Translations under genes and position numbers: made by a program
Source of the DNA: Dermatemys mawii
Lineage: Eukaryota > Chordata > Testudines > Dermatemydidae
Direction: 5' to 3'
Length of the DNA: 64,000 nt
Assembly: GCA_007922305.1 (NCBI GenBank)
Contig: ML677364.1
Location: 19,120,538-19,184,537, forward strand
Notes under the pieces: model-generated
The model's database searches: none
Told to the model about the DNA's origin: nothing
The model's input: the letters and a program-made list of their open reading frames with translations, nothing else
Part shown: piece by piece, positions 35,490 through 46,954 of the stretch
Numbering within the stretch: the stretch's first letter is position 1
Layout of the letters: every line of letters starts with the position of its first letter

Positions 35490-37020
35490 GATAGTCTCTG
35501 GTTTGCTTCCCTTGTGTAGCAGGGCAACAGCTCACCCTGCAGCACCTCCTGCTGGTCACCAGGGAATTAGATCATTTTCAGCACAGAGCACCCTGGTGTC
35601 CCACTGTCCACTGGCACTGTCTCTCGCCCTGGACCCCAGTGCCCTGTACTTGGGGTGCTGCCCCCTGGCAGTTCCCTCACACTCTGCTTCTGGGTCTCCT
35701 CACTTTGGGAAACCCCCAGCCGTCTGAGCCCCACCTTGCCTCAGTCTAGGCTACTGCCAGTCATCATCAAGCTCCCGCTCCCTGGGGCAGACTGCAGTGT
35801 AACAGCCGGTCATCACAGGCAACGGGGGTTTTGGAACTGCTGCCTGACTCTACTACCCTGTACCTTTGTGGGCCTAGGACCAGGCCCTGCAAGCTGGAGA
35901 GATGCCAGCCTGGAGCTCCCCAGCCCTGCTTCACTCCAAGTACCCTGTGCTCAGGCCAGGCCCTGCTCCCTCCAAGGCTAGAAAGAGACTCCCTCTGAAC
36001 TCCTGGCTCTCAGCCTTTTTATACAAGCCAGCTGGGCCCTAACTGCCATAGCCACAGCTGTGGCTGCCACACCCTCAGCTGCAGCCCTCTGCTGGGCTAC
36101 TTTTCTTTAGCCACAGCCTTTGCAGGGCTGTTTTTAACGCCTTTAGGGCAGGAGCGGGGTAGTCACCTGCTACACCTTGTTTGGACAGTTTTGGTAGGAA
36201 AGCCCACATTTGGGCCTGCAAACTGATTAACTGCTCAACAATATCATTAATAGTTTGGTCACATATGTTCCCTGGGACCTTGAGAAGCTCTGGACCATGT
36301 ATGGTCTTCCCTTGAGCTTCCTCAGCCTGGGAACCCCACTTTCCTTCCAGGCAAGTGATAGACACCTCTTCCAGTGGAATTTGTTTTGGTTGCACGAAGT
36401 ATGCCCTTCAACCTTCTCAAGCCCTCATGCCCTGAGGTTCAAAGCACCCCTGTTAACAGGGGGGAAATGTAAAACTTATGGCCATGCTCTCGCCCGGACC
36501 TCTCTACCCTAGGCTTGGTTATACAGCCTTTTTCACCCCCATCGTAATGTCCTATCTGTTTTCGAAGCTTCAACTTCCTGCAGGGAACATCTTTTTATGC
36601 TCCTAAGCTCCTAACCCTGGAAGCACATTACCCCTAGGACTACAGTTTTCTTGACCATGCTCTGTGTTTCATCAGTGTCTAGCTCAGCGTTAGCAGCCAT
36701 CAGGGTCTCTCATATCTGAGACCAAGCATTAGTCACGACCTGGACTTCCCCAGGTGCCTCAGCACCCTACACCAATCGGTAATCTCCATGATCTCAGCTC
36801 CCCTATGGGGAGGCACAACTTACATGCCTTTCTTGTCCATAATACCTGCCCACAATTGGCAGGAGTGTCTTGACTCCTTTTCTTTTGATATTTACAATGG
36901 CAGAGCCTATCTGGTCCCTGCTCTGGTTTCTGCATGTTTCCCCTTCCCCAACTGACACCCCCTCCGTGGGTCAGCTATCCTGTGACAACCCTAAAATATC
37001 CACTAAAATGGGTTTAAGAA
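35490..37020 (-). mobile_element. LTR-retroelement block in reverse orientation
   Basis: 35490-36180 has the CCCTGCAGCACCTCCTGCTGG / ACCCCAGTGCCCTGTACTTGG / CTTTTTATACAAGCCAGCTGGGC composition of a GC-rich turtle LTR read backwards (a reversed TATAAAA-type promoter, TATAAAAAGG, is at 36014-36025). 36180-37020 looks like internal sequence; its minus-strand frame 36075-36395 (106 codons) has a charged gag-like composition but no firm motif. Class is uncertain, and both ends are approximate. Confidence 0.45.
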
Positions 37021-37384
37021 AAAGTCTAGACATGGATCAGAGTCGATTTCTGCTGCCATAACCTCATGCAAAGACCCCCTCACAGCAAGAATTCTGCTTT
37101 TGGTGGAGGGAGAGCAGAAGGACAGTGTTGTAGGGTACACAATACCCCACTGCAACTTCACTTCTGCGTAGGAGTCTCAACTGGTTATTGCTACCAGAAG
37201 AATGATGTCTGCAGAGAGAACATGACCAGCAACAAGTGGAGATACACTCATTTGGCAGCACAGCATCCAAGCGTTGTCAGCACAGCATCCCCTGGTGGGT
37301 CTCCTAAGAAGACCATAGTGAAAACAAGGACTAAGTTGGAATTCCTGAGAGAAGATGGTAGGCACACCACCTGCCTTCTCGTGG

Positions 37385-37822
37385 AGATATGTTGGAAAAA
37401 TATGTTGGACAAGGTGCAGAAAAGAGCCACAAAAATTATTTGAGGGCTGGAGAAAATGCGTCACAGTGTGAGATTTAAAGAGCTCAATCTGTTTAGTTTT
37501 AAAAAAAATAGGTGACTGGATAAGGACCTGCATGGGGACAAAATAGTGGAAGAGCTCTTTGATCTGGAGAAAAGAGACAAAATGACACCAAATGGTGGGA
37601 AGTTGAAGCCAAGCAAATTCAAATGAGGAATTATGCATAATTAGTTAACAGTGAGCATGAATTAACCGTTGGAGCAAACTACTAAAGGAAGTGGTGCTTC
37701 AGTCAACACAAATCACTAAGCCCAGTAATGGGGAAATATGGTGAAATGTAATGGCCTGTGCTACACCAGAGATCAGACCAAGTGATATCACGGTTCCTTC
37801 AGTCCTAAAAGTCTATGAATCT
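37385..37822 (+). mobile_element. CR1 LINE 3' end, diverged
   Basis: Order: TGGACAAGGTGCAGAAAAGAGCC, GGCTGGAGAAAATGCG, then AAAGAGCTCAATCTGTTTAG and, at the end, CCTTCAGTCCTAAAAGTCTATGAATC, the CR1 3' terminal type. The reading frame is destroyed. Confidence 0.7.
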
Positions 37823-39229
37823 GTCCTGGGGAGCAATGAGCTCCCTTTTTTCCCCTGAGGTTTTTCATGCACTTTCATGTGTCAATAAGAGTGAATCTAG
37901 CTTTGGTATCCAAGGAACTCAAATTTCAAAAGGGTTAATTCTCCACTGATTTACACTCTATACAATCCTATTAAAATCAGTGGGGTCTCACTCACGTATA
38001 TAAAACGCCTCTGGAAATTAAACCCATAAGATTCCATCTTAGTGTAATATTGTACCTTCATTTATGCACTAACTTGTTTTTTGTGCCCATCTGTATCAAT
38101 TTGTATTATATTCTCTGTCGTTCAGCTTTGATAATATCTGATGACTTTTACACAGAGAGGACTCTTAAATGTAAGCCATCAATAATTGTCTGTTACACTG
38201 GAATGTCTGCTCTAGATTTGTTTTTACAAAATACGACTTTCAGCGGAACATTTTTACATGGCCAACTGCACTGTTATGAGTCCTATTGAACTGACAGTTG
38301 GCAGATTGTTAACTGGATTCTGCTCCCACTGCAATCATTAGGAGTTTTGCCGCTATTCCAATGGGGGTAGGAGTGAGCCCCATGAATTAGTCTAGTTATT
38401 GGATAACAGAAAGCACTGGTGAGCACTGGCAATGGTACGTGAACAACAGCTTGGTTTCTTTAATTTAGAACTGCTTAATTGGCTTTGCTGGCATTTTGTT
38501 TCAGTTTTGTTTATTCTGTTATATTTCCCTGAATGCAATTTTCTACAATTAGGCTAGAAACATTTCCTTCCTCGGTTGACATATGCTATGGCTAGTAATG
38601 CGGCTTTTGAACCACTCAAATGCTCCAGTCCAAATTCCAACTTATGTGCTCTAAAGGAATTACTACTTTGGGGTAAGAAATCTCAGGGTGAATAGGGGCA
38701 GGTGGGGAGTGAGCGACTGATTTGAGGAAACTTTTATTGGCAGAAGGTGGCTTAAGAAAGGTGGCTTAAGAAGACTGAACCTAATGCATTTTGGTTCCAG
38801 GGACTGTTACCTTTGAGGCTACGTAAGTAGATAAAAGGGACTCTGGTCCCATTGACAAAATCCCATCATTGTCCTTACAGATCTATGTGAACCAGATGCT
38901 CTGTAGGTGTAAACTGTGGTGACTCCATTGACTTCAATGGAATTATGCCAATTTACACCACCTGAGGGTCTGGGTTGTATATATTTTCGTTACATATTCA
39001 CAGGAATTATGAATTTATTATAGCACTTAGAACATGGCAGTCTGGGCAGAGAGGAAGGGGGGGGCAAGGTGCAGATCAGCACCTGTGATACCCCAGGTTC
39101 GTCAGTATTTTCAAAATGCTAATTTTCTACACAAAGTCAGGCTTTCCCACAGCGATTAATTCATTTATAGACTTTTCCCTAGTACTCTCATACACTGTTT
39201 ACCACTGTAAAGCATTCATGAATTATCTT
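37823..39229. other. Unique DNA with short palindromic repeats
   Basis: No gene. Contains a hairpin-type short repeat at 38885-38972 and a related copy at about 37930-38010. Confidence 0.4.
38885..38972. repeat. Short palindromic repeat (TTGACTTCAATGG type)
   Basis: The left part AGGTGTAAACTGTGGTGACT and the right part ending CCAATTTACACCACCTGAGG are roughly inverse around ATTGACTTCAAT. I recognise it as a common 80-90 bp interspersed repeat of turtles and crocodilians; its class is unknown to me. Confidence 0.55.
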
Positions 39230-39463
39230 TACAATACAACTGTGAGGCATGTGGGGAAACCAAGGCACTGAAGCTAATACATGTCTTGCCAAAGTTCACA
39301 AAAGGAAGTCTGTGGCAGAGCTGGGGAATAGAATGCTGCTCTGATCTCACGTGCATTGATGTTACACCACTGTTAACTTCAATAGAGTTACTCCTAACTG
39401 ATCACAATTACACCCCTCAGTCCAGAACCAATGACTTCACCACAAGACCATCCTTCCTCTCAA
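39230..39463 (-). mobile_element. MIR/CORE-SINE with an inserted short palindrome
   Basis: Reversed MIR: GTGGGGAAACCAAGGCACTG, TGTCTTGCCAAAGTTCACAAA, GAAGTCTGTGGCAGAGCTGG, GACTTCACCACAAGACCATC. The middle (about 39352-39425) carries a copy of the palindromic repeat (ATGTTACACCACTG...), an insertion in the SINE. The 86-codon open frame across it is not a gene. Confidence 0.6.
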
Positions 39464-39599
39464 GGTTTGGGGAAGCCACTGGGTCTATTTTTGACCCACA
39501 GAATGAACAGCTCCTAAGTGAGGAAATGTTTGGATCTGGCTCTTAATTTTGTGGCACAATCCTATCTATGGGAAGAGGTTCAGAAACTTGTGAGCTTTG

Positions 39600-40015
39600 C
39601 ACATCACTTCTGGCAACAGTGATTTCCAAGTTCATTTCACTGTATTAAATTAATCTGTTCAATATCAAATTAGTCAATACAATCCTTTACCAAAAACAAA
39701 CAACAACCAGACCTGAAAATATAGTGCTGCTGAAATACATCAGTAGGGCTCACTTCAATGCAGATGAGCATATGTGGGAGGGGAGAGAAAGTCTGTCCTT
39801 AAAATAATGCAGCAATTTCCTGAGCTTGGAGAAAGATAATGGCTCTGTCGAAGAGAGAGGTGCCAAACTGCTTGAACTGGAACAGTGCCCCAAACAGCCT
39901 AATTAAAGCTCACAGCAGGCTCCGATTTTCTATTTTTCTTGGAATTCTTATCTTAAGTTTCCCTTGCGAGCAGGGCTCAAATGCTTCTTGTTTGATAGAC
40001 AAGCAGTAGCAGTTG
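39600..40015. promoter_or_regulatory. Candidate conserved non-coding segment
   Basis: Unique, moderately AT-rich, non-repetitive sequence with clustered TAATTAAA-like (near 39900) and TTAATCTG-like sites. No alignment is available, so this is a weak call based on texture only. Confidence 0.2.
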
Positions 40016-40164
40016 GTCATGGGGAGTTATAGTACCAAGGGGGTGATTCACCATGGTATTTAGATGCCTAAGTCCCATTTTAGGCACCTAAATACTGTTT
40101 TTAAGCACCACTCTGATCCACAAAACTCCTTCTCAGCTGTCTCCTAAGCCTGTACCTGGGGAAA

Positions 40165-40352
40165 AAGGATAGCTCAGTGGTTTGCGCATTGGCCTGCTAA
40201 ATTGAGGGCTGTGAGTTCAGTCCCCAAGGGGGCCATTTAGGGATATGGGAGAAGATCTGTGGGGTGATCTAATGGGGGATTGGTCCTGCTTTGAGCAGCG
40301 GGTTAGACTAAATGATCTCCTGAGGCCCTTTCTGACCCTGTGATTCTATGCC
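40165..40352 (+). mobile_element. tRNA-derived SINE with CR1-type tail
   Basis: The head has GATAGCTCAGTGGTTTGCGC (promoter box A) and CTGTGAGTTCAGTCCCCAAG (box B) like a tRNA gene, then a body starting GGGGGCCATTTAGGG, and a 3' end CCTGTGATTCTATG that copies a CR1 LINE tail, allowing mobilisation by CR1 enzymes. This is the turtle-type polymerase III SINE and supports the organism call. It is not a tRNA gene. Confidence 0.8.
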
Positions 40353-40418
40353 TAAACTCATTTAGTGCCAAAGTTTCTGCCATATCAGTTCCCCAAGTGC
40401 CTATGTTTCAGCCTCTAA

Positions 40419-40696
40419 GGGCTTGTCTTCACTAGCATGGGGAGAGATTGATCTTATGGCGATTGATTTATCACGTCTTGTCAAGATGCGATAAATTGAT
40501 CGCCAGTGGCGCCCCTGTCGACTCTGTAACTCCAGCTCGCCAAAAGGCACAAGCTGGAGTTGACGGGGGAGCGCACTGCTGCTGCTGTGAGGACGGCAGG
40601 TAAGTCGGCTGTAGATACGCTGATTTCAGCTACGTTATTAACGTAGCTGAAATTGCGTATCTACAGTCGATCCCCCGCCCTAGTGAGGACCAGCCC
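40419..40696 (+). mobile_element. Harbinger-like non-autonomous element, 278 bp
   Basis: Terminal repeats GGGCTTGTCTTCACTAG at the left and the inverse of CTAGTGAGGACCAGCCC at the right. TAA direct repeats (40416-40418 and 40697-40699) are the usual 3-bp TWA target of PIF/Harbinger elements. It contains an internal nearly perfect inverted repeat (40609-40666). Confidence 0.7.
40609..40666. repeat. Inner 29-bp inverted repeat without spacer
   Basis: Arms 40609-40637 and 40638-40666 differ at two positions (CTG against CAA) and meet directly at the centre. It sits inside the Harbinger-like element and can fold into a long cruciform or RNA hairpin. Confidence 0.85.
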
Positions 40697-40948
40697 TAAG
40701 CATGTGCATTGCCTCCTCCTGGAGGCATCCATATGCTTGTGTCCCACAGCAACTCACAGACTAAGTGGGAGAGACATTCCTCTGCCTGTGTTGCGTGTAG
40801 GGCTAGGACCAATATGCATGCTCAGAGACCGCCAACTGGATCTGAGTTCATAGCTGGGAAAGCAGGGGTGAGAAAACTGCTGGGCTATACAATATTCTGA
40901 TGTGAGTGTCCCTCAAACTTTTCTGTTGAGTTCTACTTTAGTTGAATA

Positions 40949-41231
40949 TAGTCTATTCCCAACTATCTTAACAGCTTAGGGGAGGGCAGGGTTTTTATTC
41001 AGATAATTTGCAGTTCAGATAATTGAGAGGGCAGGAGCCATTCAGCAGCAGCCTCCTCTGTGGCCAGGGGCTTATCCTCCTTCTGCACTTCTGGAGGGGG
41101 AGGTCTCTACTATCTGAATAGTATCCAAATTCCTTCCTTGTCCCCAGCATGAGATACATGGGGGACGAGGAAGGGATTCAGATAATGTGGAGGTTTGATC
41201 AGTAGGGGTTCAGCTAAATGGGAGTATGCTG
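40949..41231 (+). mobile_element. Tigger-like non-autonomous element
   Basis: The left end TAGTCTATTCCCAACTATC and the inverse of the right end (CAGCATACTCCCATTTAGC) form imperfect terminal repeats, with TA flanks at 40947-40948 and 41232-41233. The middle has the TTCAGATAAT motif in several places. No transposase. Confidence 0.5.
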
Positions 41232-41745
41232 TAATTAAATATTAATTAGGTCAGTGAAAGAGTTAGATGGCTCTATAGGCCTGTAGTTAAGGCACTCACC
41301 TAAGAGGTGGTGGATCCCTCTTCAGGTGGAGGGGTAATTTGAGCCAGGGGTCTCTCACATCTTGGACGGAGTACCCCGTCCACTGGGCTAAAGGTTATAA
41401 GGGAGGGCATTCTCCTCCTTCTCCCCATCCCATTTTGTTCCAGGCTCCACACATAACACAGGCAGATGAATATCCATCTTCTCCCAGTTCATGAAGCACT
41501 AGCAGAAATAGGCACCTCCCTGCAGAATGGACTTAGATGCTGAACTCTGTGAGAGGGGCAAGGCTAGCAAACATGCCTCTGGTCACTGTCATCCATTGGC
41601 TAGCTAAGGCAGCTCTCTGCCTAGTGTGCTGGCCCTCTGGATTATGTTGTACAACGCCAACCTCTCCCCATTTGTTGTATAGGGAGGCTAGGCACCTAAT
41701 TTAGGCTTTGTGGATCGCAGTGTTGTTCCTATGACTTTTCTAGAT

Positions 41746-44288
41746 GCCTTCAGATGTGATCAATGCTCTTTTTTTTCTGTGTATTATGTTTATCTGCCTT
41801 ATCTTAAAATATCATTAGACTTGTACAATACAGTAGTGAAAACTACATGCCAGAGCAATGTCAAACTCTACAGTTCCTGTTTGCAGTGTTTCAAGCCATA
41901 CGTTATTGTCCCATAGTTTCCAAATTGTGTGTATATATGTAGGCCCATTTCCTCACTTAATTGTTTAGTCTGAACTTATTCAGACAATATTTGCCTTTAG
42001 CATTTCCTGGACAGTCAATAGGCATGTAATGCAACAGATTGGCATCATAATTTATTTGGATTACAACAGGGAAACAAGTTAGTAATTATGCAGGCTCTGC
42101 AACTCGTCAGATTATCTTTTTTTCCCCCCTCTCTCTCTCTGCTTTTTTTTTTAAATAGATCCATTTTAGCATTTTGACACAGAAAGATAATTGTCCCACC
42201 TATTCTGCAACACATCTGAATTTGGAATTCTAGATCCCCCTGCTGGAAGGTTTCTTTGAGAACTCAAAGTGTTCTATCAGGATACCTTTTGCAGATTGAA
42301 AAATAGCACAGATTGCTTTAAAATGAATTCATCCACTCTCTCAACCTCATTACAGTGGAGCCCATATAAAGAAATCACTTGAAAAGAAACAGACCATTTT
42401 AAGTTTCAAAATACACTTGCCATGCAAAAAAAGCAAAATATCGGCAGAGATACTGTATAATGAAATCTTCTTGACATGGATGCCTGGAAAAAAAAAAGAA
42501 AGAAACAGAAAAGAAATGTAAAAGAATGAGCAAACTTCAGGTTGGACAAAGAGTATAATTGTAATAGAAACCTGACAGACGAAAAAGCCTGTTAAATGTG
42601 TACCGATTAAAACAAGTTTCAGAAAAAAAATTTTAAATGTCTATCTACCAAACAAATAAGAGATCTCTGGTTGTTGCAACAACATATTTAAAAATAAAGG
42701 TATTGCAGCAAAGAGAAATAATTTGCAATAATTTATTTTAAGGCAGAATGCAAAAGTATATATGTGTGTGTGTTTCTGTGCATCCTCATGTGTCCACACA
42801 TGCAGTTAGTTGAGTGGTGTATTGAAGATATACAAATCTGATCAAACTTTTGTTTCTTTGTACTTTATTTATTTGAATGTGCAATGGCCCCCGCGCCCCC
42901 CCCCCCCCCGGAAAAATGCAAGAATTTAATTATCACATTTCCCTCAGGGTCATGTGAAGTAACTGTTTCAATACATCTGTGATAGCTGTCAGTCATTGCT
43001 GGAGCCTCCAGTTTTGACATGGTCTCAATTGTGCTCTGGTGCTTCCTTGACATTTGATGTTGTGAGCTATAAATTAAGTGCTCCAAAAAAGGAAGAATTT
43101 AGCAATGTTGATGATCTATCAAAATTAACTGAAAAGTTGAACATGAAATTTCGGAAGTTTTTGTTTTTGTTTTGTTTGTTTGTTTTGCTTGGAAATATTA
43201 AGCTGAAGCAACCACTTGATTTGTGTATAATAAAGGGACTCACCACAGGTAGATTTTCCTCTGCTCATGTGGAAGGGACGCCCTTATGGATGATGTCTCT
43301 CCTGTAAGCCCCATGGAAGACAATACAATGAGACTCCAATCAGAAGATATCCTGAGAGTTTTGGTGAAGTCTCAGAAGAAGGGACAGAGGACTGGCCACT
43401 GTCCTGAGAGGAGTTAATGCTGGCTAAAGCAATATAGACTATGGAGCAGTCCCTGCTATGGATATTACTGAACAGCTCCAGGGGGAATTACCAAATGATA
43501 GGGTAGCACAAATCCTGTCAGGAGGGAGGCAGGTAGGCAGTAATGCAGCTTGGAGGGCATCTGTCTGTATGGACAGCTTCTGTCTACAGGGGTCTGGGCT
43601 TACTCTTCACTTCAGATCTGCTGGATCCTCTGGATTGGGAAAACATCACCCTGCAAACTCCACAGGACCCCACACCCAATATAATGGGTGAATGTAAGTG
43701 CTATGTGTCCTTCTAGTCACATGTTACTGTTGGCACTATGTTAGTGCTAATACAAGTTCAGCTGAGCTTCATGCTAAGCCCTTAAGTGGCTTCTTCCATG
43801 TTTCTTCAGAATGACAGATTGTCAGTTGTAGTTACCTCTTCTGGTTCCTATTCTGAATCCTGCATTATAAAGTACATTACGTATTATGGCAAAAGTAGAA
43901 CAAGCCATCTGTGTTCATGTTCTTACATCGTAACAACAATTTGACTTCCTTTTAATGGGGATGATCCCCTTATGTAGTCTCCACCCACTGCTCACTGTGA
44001 ACATAACAGGTGTAACCTTCACACCACTATTTTCATACCTTTTGAGACACACATCATTTTCCTACATACTTATTTGGGATGAGTGAGGCTGATAGATGGA
44101 AAAGTACTAACACAATTTACAAAAGTATATTCTGTGTCAAGCTTTACTTGTACCCCTTATAGATCTCAGCAGGAATTGCACAGCTAAAAATGCTGCATTA
44201 TAATTTAAATATGCAGGAGAAAATATTTAAGATTATGTTAACCAAGCAGGAAGACAAAAACAAGAGCATGAAGACAAGTCCTAGACTG
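41746..44288. other. Unique AT-rich DNA
   Basis: No gene or recognised repeat. There is a C14 run at 42896-42909 and short TG repeats near 42764. The 103-codon frame at 42996-43307 shows no motif. Confidence 0.45.
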
Positions 44289-44925
44289 GTTTCAAAGTAG
44301 CAGCCGTGTTAGTCTATGTCTGTAAAAAGAACAGGAGTACTTGTGGCACCTTAGAGACTAACAAATTTATTTCAGCATAAGCTTTCGTAGGCTATAGCCC
44401 ACTTCATCGGATGCATAGAATGGAACACATAATAGGTAAGATATATATACACACAGAAAATATGTAAAAGTGGAAGTTGCCATACCAATTCTAATTTAGT
44501 TGCCATTGGTTGCCATACCAATTCTAATTTAGATCTGCTATTTTCAGCAGGAGGAAAAAAAACCTTTAGTAGTAATAATCAAGATGGTCCATATCAGATA
44601 GCTGACAAGAAAGTGTCAGGATACTTAACATAGGGAAATAGATTCAATTAGTGTAATGACCCAGCCATTCTCAGTCTCTTTTTAACCCTAATTTGATAGT
44701 GTCCAATTTGCAAATTAATTCTAGTTCAGCAGCTTCTCATTGGAGTCTGTTTTTGAAGTTTTTCTGTTTTAAAATTGTCACCTTCAGGTCTGTTATTGAG
44801 TGACCATGGACTAGACTGAAGCCCCTGACTCTTTGCAGTGGGTTCTGTAACCTGTATGCAAGAATAAAGAATCTTATCAGTTTCCATTCTGAATTTACAT
44901 TAGATTTACAGCCTACAGCCACAGA
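44289..44925 (-). mobile_element. Penelope-like element, 3' part
   Basis: The plus strand begins TTTCAAAGTAGCAGCCGTG and continues with GCATAAGCTTTCGTAGGCTA and CCCACTTCATCGGATGCATA. This arrangement is shared in reduced form with 11996-12710 and 56724-56965 and is typical of turtle Penelope-like ends. The minus-strand protein remnant at 44737-44922 fits the C-terminal GIY-YIG region. A 22-24-bp tandem repetition (TTGCCATACCAATTCTAATT, near 44477-44533) sits in the 3' region. Confidence 0.65.
44737..44922 (-). pseudogene. Penelope-like GIY-YIG region, C-terminal remnant
   Basis: The 61-codon minus-strand frame includes GHSITDLKVTILKQKNFKNR, parallel to the remnant at 12102-12377. This is the end of the protein, after the nuclease strands, and the upstream parts are lost to truncation. 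Not functional. Confidence 0.55.
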
Positions 44926-45374
44926 ATATTTCTCAATATGCTATTTTTAGCTATAAATGCTATTAAATGTTCAGGTCAAACTTGGAGCCCTACTGGTGTT
45001 TTTTTGTAACCCACTTGAGTCCTGGAGGCTCACTACTCTAGAGCTTTCTCATGCAATGATGAAGGACAGATTGGGAGTTGAGCAAAATAGAGTAAAAATA
45101 TCAATCCATGGAAACACATATTGGAGACTAGTGAAATGGAAGCAATCTGGTGCAGAAAGAGCAGAAGAAAATGAAAGTAGGTCAAGAGGGGAAATGCAAA
45201 CTTAAAAAACAAATTCTCATCTAAGAAACAAAAAATGATGGGAAAAAAGAGGATTTTGGCCAGGTGTCTGACTTCCTCTATTAGCTACTGGAATGTGCAG
45301 TACTGTTGCTACTGACAATATATTTTTAAATGCATACTGCCCTGGATTGCATTTAGAAGAGTGATTTGGTATTG
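44926..45374. other. Unassigned unique DNA
   Basis: No gene or recognised repeat. The 82-codon plus-strand frame at 44957-45205 has no motif. Confidence 0.4.
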
Positions 45375-45600
45375 ATGCAGGCTGGCTCAAGGGATGATGG
45401 TCTTGTGTGGCTTAGTTTAGGACTCTCAAAACCTGGGTTCAAGTCTTCTCCCTCCCATATTGCTGATATGTGAGTATGGGCAAGTTGTCTAATCTCTCAC
45501 ATGCTCTCTCTGTACACTAGCATTTATAATACTTCCTTACTTTGTGAGGGTATTTTTACCTACCATAATAGGGGCCATATAAGTGCCTAGATAAAAATAC
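45375..45600 (+). mobile_element. MIR/CORE-SINE copy
   Basis: Order follows MIR: AAACCTGGGTTCAAGTCTTC, GGGCAAGTTGTCTAATCTCTC, CTCTGTACACTAGCATTTATAATACTTCCTTAC, TTTGTGAGGGTATTTTTACC. Strongly diverged. Confidence 0.55.
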
Positions 45601-46954
45601 TAGTGTGTTATCTTATAATTTAACTCAGAATCAGAATTTAGGACAAAATGCTATCCTTATGAAAATAATTGTCTATGTACATTTTTAGAAGGTGTCTACA
45701 TACTACTGTATAAGGCCAACATAAACTCCTAAATATGCTGTCCTTTCTCTTCTGTAGATCCACTTTTCCTATAGATTGTTTTATTGGTTCCATCACTTTG
45801 GCTAAGTGTAATATGGTCAACAGTGAACCCATACTGCCCATTTACCAATCCACCTGCATTTCTATTTTCTCACTATAGTCACAAATAGAGTCAGACATGC
45901 TACTGCATTGGATTGTCTTCAAAAAAGTATGCAGGAGGGGATACTCTCTTGAGAACTCCTAATCGTAGTGCTGAAAGTACACTCCATATGGTAACAGAAT
46001 TTTGTATACTTGGTGGGGATGCTATTGCCTGCCCATGGTGTTCTGCCCTGATAAGATTTTATTTCTGCCTCAGAACAATAAGAAAAAGCCCGTTTTCCTT
46101 ATAGCTAGAAATCCCATTTCTTCATTGTGAAACATCTGGGTTTTCTACCTGTCTGTCCCAGACATTTTCCACCTCAAAATAAACAGTAAAGCTGGTATCA
46201 CTGTGAAGTGCATAAGCCTGTTGTCTTCCAGCTCATGAAATTTGCATGGCTGTTGGTCTTTAGGAGGGTAGCTATACTTCAGGGCTGAGGATCTAAATCT
46301 GAATATTAATTGTACCATATGGAACTAGCACTATCTCTTTTTCCAATAACAATTTGCCTAACTTCCTTCATTTAAAAGAAGCCTTAAATAGTCATTTAAG
46401 GCAAAGGACTTCACTCAGACAGACTCCTAATCTATTATCTTTGCCAAATTACTTCCTACTGTACTATTCCATACTATTATTTCACGTGCTGTGTAGGGAA
46501 ACAAAAGTCCAAAACCTGGAAATTGTTCCTACAGTTCAGTGTCCATTTCATTATGTTTAGAAAACACCAGAATGTTTTTGCAGCTGGAATGTCTGTGTAT
46601 CCAAAACGAAATATGTTCCTCAGTGAGCTACAAAGGATCCTGGGTTAGGAACCCCCAGTTCCCAAGCTCCCTGTGTGTCAGGCTGTCAAGGTGCCTGAGA
46701 GCTCAAGAAACCCTTGGTCCCCCATAGCCAATAGTGTAAGCTGTTAAGCAGATAGGTGGTTGGGTGGGCAGAAAACCTACATGGTTTCCAGTGAGGTTTC
46801 ATGCAAACTGACACATTTCTGTGGAATAATTTGATTTGGATAAATTGGCATATTCTGATGGAGAAACATGGTCGGCAAATTTGTATCCAGCTCTAATTTC
46901 TTCTTTCTTTTTCTTTCTACTGAAGTAGTGCTACAGGCTCCAAAAGAGATCGGA
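45601..46954. other. Unique DNA
   Basis: No gene, RNA or recognised repeat. Confidence 0.45.

Larger units (their letters stand above)
40040..41745. repeat. Old composite repeat with three nested elements
   Basis: TTTAGATGCCTAAGTCCC at about 40061 and AGGCACCTAATTTAGGC at about 41690 look like the reverse-related ends of one old element. It is interrupted by a SINE (40165-40352), a Harbinger-like element (40419-40696) and a Tigger-like element (40949-41231). Original element type and exact ends are not certain. Confidence 0.45.

Noticed and set aside
37177..37638. 153-codon minus-strand open frame
   Set aside because: It overlaps the antisense of a CR1 3' end (37385-37822), and I see no family motif.
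39286..39546. 86-codon open frame as a possible exon
   Set aside because: It spans a reversed MIR copy and an inserted palindromic repeat.
40168..40238. tRNA-like sequence with box A and box B
   Set aside because: It is the head of a SINE with a CR1-type tail; it lacks a proper acceptor stem end, and another copy lies at 19809-20036.
44477..44533. Short tandem repeat as a CRISPR-like array
   Set aside because: It has only two units of about 22-24 bp, directly adjacent and inside a Penelope-like 3' region; no array of spaced repeats exists in this window.
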